Below, piece by piece: positions 60,701 to 64,000 of a DNA stretch of 64,000 bases (its first letter is position 1; the number at the start of each line of letters is the position of its first letter). Source of the DNA: Amphiduros pacificus. Its lineage: Eukaryota; Annelida; Polychaeta; Phyllodocida; Hesionidae. Below the pieces are notes generated by a model, which worked only from the letters and a program-made list of their open reading frames with translations, was not told where the DNA came from and did no database searches. The stretch spans positions 4,342,501 to 4,406,500 of the forward strand of contig OX439000.1 in the NCBI GenBank assembly GCA_949316495.1, read 5' to 3'. The translations under genes were made by a program, and so were the position numbers.

Positions 60701-61849
60701 TAACAGGGATTAAGTAACAGTAAGCATTTCTTGGTATTTACCAAGCAAGGTGATACTGGTCAACAGTTCCTGCTATCCTAACATGTAGTTACTCTTACAT
60801 AACCATTCCCCCAGGGTCCCATAACAACAGGTACACAACTTGGCCGGCTTTACTGCAACAACATTGTTTCAAATCAAATTTAATTATTCAACATGTGCTA
60901 TTCTAAAATGCATTTGCTGATGACATGTGCTTCATCAGAGTGTTGTGATTAGAAACTTGGGGAGGGTTTCTAGGGTCAATGTGAGGCGGTGAGTAGGAGG
61001 TAGGAGAGTTGCATGTTAGGCTTGTATAGCAGTCATGCTGCGACTGGCTGCGGACCAACACTTGATAGTAGCATGTCTCAACGTGCTAGGTTACCACACA
61101 CAGCGGCCATTGTATCTGATAGGGCAACATTGCATGATGGGATACCGTATCAAACAAGCCCTAAATAACTCCACCACAGCTTTTGCAACATTTCATTGCA
61201 ATATAATCTATAAACTTATTTAATCACCCATGGCTGTACTTTCTTTTTTATGACAAGATCTAGCAATAAAGCAATAAAATTTAACAGTTTTGCTTTAAAT
61301 TTCATTCAAAAATAACTTTTCTTTTGGTTATAAGTTCCTGTATCTGTTGATTTAAAAATCATAAAACCACACCGCTGAAGCCTGGAGTGCATTAGCTGCA
61401 GGTTGATCTTCAACATCATTTGATGGAGAACAATTTTTTTATCATTTAATGGAGAACAATTTTTTTCTTCGAAAAGCACCCCCTTTTGGCACGTTTTAAA
61501 GCCTCATGGTTGAGTCTGGCGTCTGGAATGTTGGGCCTAATGAGCCATTGTCAGACCACAACTGGTCAGTGGCTTTGTGGGATAGACTGAGGGGACTGCA
61601 GCATGTTTTAAATATAAAAGTTGTTTGGCCTGACTCTGTATTTCTTGTACACACACACATTTAGCTAAAACAGAGTCTATCCCCAGATCTACAGTTCCGC
61701 GACCATAATATGTTGATCAAGGGTGTGATTAGGCTTTGAGAACACACCATGTGCTTTATGTCATGAGAGATCTGAATATCAACACAGCTACTGAAAATTA
61801 AGTAACGTGAGTGAAAAAATATGTTGTATTCCCCTTCTCTCATGCTACA
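60701..61849. other. Unique AT-rich sequence
   Basis: No gene supported. Contains a 26-bp direct duplication at 61415-61466 (ATCATTTGATGGAGAACAAT then a T run; second copy ATCATTTAATGG). Confidence 0.55.
61415..61466. repeat. 26-bp tandem duplicate
   Basis: Two adjacent copies ending in seven T, differing by one base in the head. Confidence 0.93.
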
Positions 61850-62868
61850 GTCTCTACTCTCTGTCTAACCCTCCTACTCATTGTCTGACCCTCCTACTCA
61901 CTCTGCAACCCCCTACTCTCTGTCTGACCCTGTCACCTCAGACTCCTACACACTGTCTGACCCTCCTCCACACTGTCTGACCCTCCTCCACAATGTCTGA
62001 CCCTCCTCCACACTGTCTGACCCTCCTCCACACTGTCTGACCCTCCTACTCACTGTCTGACCCTCCTACTCACTGTCTGACCCTCCTACTCACTGTCTGA
62101 CCCTCCTACTCACTGTCTGACCCCCCTACTCACTGTCTGACCCTCCTCCACACTGTCTGACCCTCCTCCACACTGTCTGACCCTCCTACTCACTGTCTGA
62201 CCCTCCTACTCACTGTCTGACCCTCCTACTCACCCTCCTACACACTATCTGACCCTCCTACACACTGTCTGACCCTCCTACACACTGTCTGACCCTCCTC
62301 CACAATGTCTGACCCTCATCCACACTGCACTGTCTGACCCGTCTACACACTGTCTGACCCTCCTACTCACTGTCTGACCCTCCTACTCACCCTCATACTC
62401 ACTGTCTGACCCTCCTACTCACTCTCTAACCCTCCTACACACTATCTGACCCTCCTACACACTGTCTGACCCTCCTCCACACTGTCTGACCCTCCTCCAC
62501 ACTGTCTGACCCTCCTCCACACTGCACTGTCTGACCCTTCTACACACTGTCTGACCCTCCTACTCACTGTCTGACCCTCATACTCACCCTCATACTCACT
62601 GTCTGACCCTCCTACTCACTCTCTAACGCTCCTACACACTGTCTGACCCTCCTCCACACTGTCTGACCCTCCTACTCACTGTCTGACCCTCCTACTCACT
62701 CTCTAACCCTCCTACACACTGTCTGACCCTCCTCCACTGTCTGACCCTCCTACACACTGTCTGACCCTCCTACACACTGTCTGACCCTCCTACACACTGT
62801 CTGACCCTCCTACACACTGTCTGACCCTCCTACACACTGTCTGACCCTCCTACGCACTCCCTCTCTCT
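61850..62868. repeat. 20-bp minisatellite (~51 copies)
   Basis: The unit is CACTGTCTGACCCTCCTACT, with alternatives CCTCCACA and CCTACACA. Blocks of two to six units with the same variant recur, for example the CACTGCACTGTCTGACCC junction near 62325 and 62520, showing multi-unit copying. The plus strand is strikingly C/T-rich. Confidence 0.96.
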
Positions 62869-64000
62869 CTGACTGGGGCTTGATCATACACATGTCTACT
62901 GGTCACTGTCTGGAGTGTGTATTCTGGTTGCTGAGGAGAGTCGAGGCTATACACCTCTATGATGTTAGTGAGTCTCCACCACACCTCCCATGCTCATCCT
63001 ATGAATACCAAGTCCTCGTATATGTTTTGTTAAAAAGGAATTACAGTGATTTGTGGAGAATTCTGGGATGGAAGACTGTCAACAGCTTCATAAATATAAA
63101 CTCACAAATGCCACCATGAAATATTGATGTGCAAAATATATGTTTCTATATTTCTTTTTGAGAAAGACGTACTCTTCATTATGAAGTGATATTTTTTTTA
63201 ATACCATGCTAGGGATCTGCAAGGGGTTCTAATGAAGTTGTCTTATTTTCTAATAAGTTTTATCCTAATTTCTTGTGAGTAAGGTCAAACATGCTTCTAA
63301 ACAATATGTAGAATTAAGATAATTTCTCTTTTCTCAAGAATATGCCCAGCCCATATCTGACAATACAGAGCATCTGTCTATTTCATGTGATATTCTATGT
63401 ATAAGTAGTACTAACATTTTGTTTTAAATGTTGCAATATATACTTCACAGACCAATACAAAAGTACATTTTGATGTTCTTAATATATCTTTCACTCATAT
63501 TAACATATTTAAATTTTTTTCGTTTCTTCTTAATATTATGTATTTATATATATATTTATTTTCATGGTACAAAATGGTAGCATTTCAAAATAACCAACCT
63601 TCAGTATGGACGTCCCAGGTATGGGGTGAGAATATTAATTCCACCTTGGGTTCTATCGAATGAGACACTGGCAACCTGAGGATGTGAAGTTGTCTTGCTT
63701 TCTAATGATTATGATCATTTTTTAAAGTGTGAAAAATGAGACAACTGATATCCATGCATGTCTACACATTTAATGACAACTGATATCCATGCATGTCTAC
63801 ACATTTAACAATTCCTCGTCATGTAACTGTGGCCTATCTTATCATCTAATATTTATGCAATTTTTGGGGGGAATAACTCATTAAAAACAATTTTAAAAAC
63901 CATTTTCCCTCCTCCTCTTTTGAACACTTGGTACCTGGTAACAATCCCCTCGAGTCCTCTTAGTGAGTGGGTGATTTCTTACAGACAGAATTTTGAAAAA
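62869..64000. other. Unique AT-rich sequence to window end
   Basis: A 79-codon plus frame (62880-63119) directly after the array has no splice support. A 35-bp tandem duplicate lies at 63741-63810. Otherwise nothing recognised. Confidence 0.55.
63741..63810. repeat. 35-bp tandem duplicate
   Basis: ACAACTGATATCCATGCATG then TCTACACATTTAA occurs twice in succession with no internal change. Confidence 0.93.

Overview
This window looks like nuclear DNA of a metazoan, most likely a mollusc and perhaps a bivalve. The sequence is AT-rich, no long open frame survives outside tandem repeats, and candidate exons are short with GT/AG borders. A roughly 320-360 bp satellite at 20221-21338 carries AGGTCAAAGGTCA and ends in a GACGGACAGAC-type run; I associate that signature with molluscan genomic sequence. 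This is inference from sequence style, not a database match. No rRNA, tRNA, CRISPR array or bacterial-type operon was seen.

The dominant content is tandem repeats: about 20 mostly unrelated minisatellite families plus two long (TA)n tracts, together about 16 kb or a quarter of the window. In order the unit sizes are 18 bp (287-868, 1348-2260), 38 bp (869-1128, 4546-5900), 13 bp (6731-7104), 22 bp (10281-12330, about 93 copies), TA (12571-12614), 31 bp (12902-13169), 7 bp (14470-14575), 23 bp (14693-15499), TA (16274-16449), 50 bp (17551-17953), a ~360 bp satellite (20221-21338), 30/32 bp (27415-28040), 24 then ~16 bp (28754-29130), 21 bp (40846-41240), 11/22 bp (42880-43405), 35 bp (46545-47395), 34 bp (47698-47985), 19 bp (49016-50224), 72 bp (50640-51052), 75 bp (52236-53528), 22 bp (60225-60700) and 20 bp (61850-62868). 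All the longest open frames lie in these arrays and are probably artefacts of stop-free units.

The rest is unique AT-rich sequence that reads as intron or intergenic DNA. I found a few exon-sized open segments with good splice signals. On the minus strand 13594-13752 and 7438-7713 have compatible phase; on the plus strand 9485-9561 and 31239-31449 do too. Single candidates lie at 44682-44783 (+), 59903-60031 (+) and 53998-54105 (-). None could be assigned to a protein family, and each may be chance. A TATA box with a well-placed start codon and a 48-codon frame lies at 22417-22608.

Regulatory-looking sequence includes several CTCF-like sites (3932, a cluster at 23187-23282, 51339, 57898), an array whose ~20 units each carry a CTCF-like core and a TALE-homeodomain-like site (27415-28040), palindromic RFX X-box-like sites (3121, 9317, 22855, 41360), and tandem DR1 nuclear-receptor elements inside the satellite. 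A 259 bp MITE-like element with inverted termini next to TTAA lies at 43443-43701, and a probable LINE- or SINE-type 3' tail at about 58380-58585. The main result is a minisatellite-rich, gene-poor region with several regulatory-type motifs, some of them amplified in tandem.
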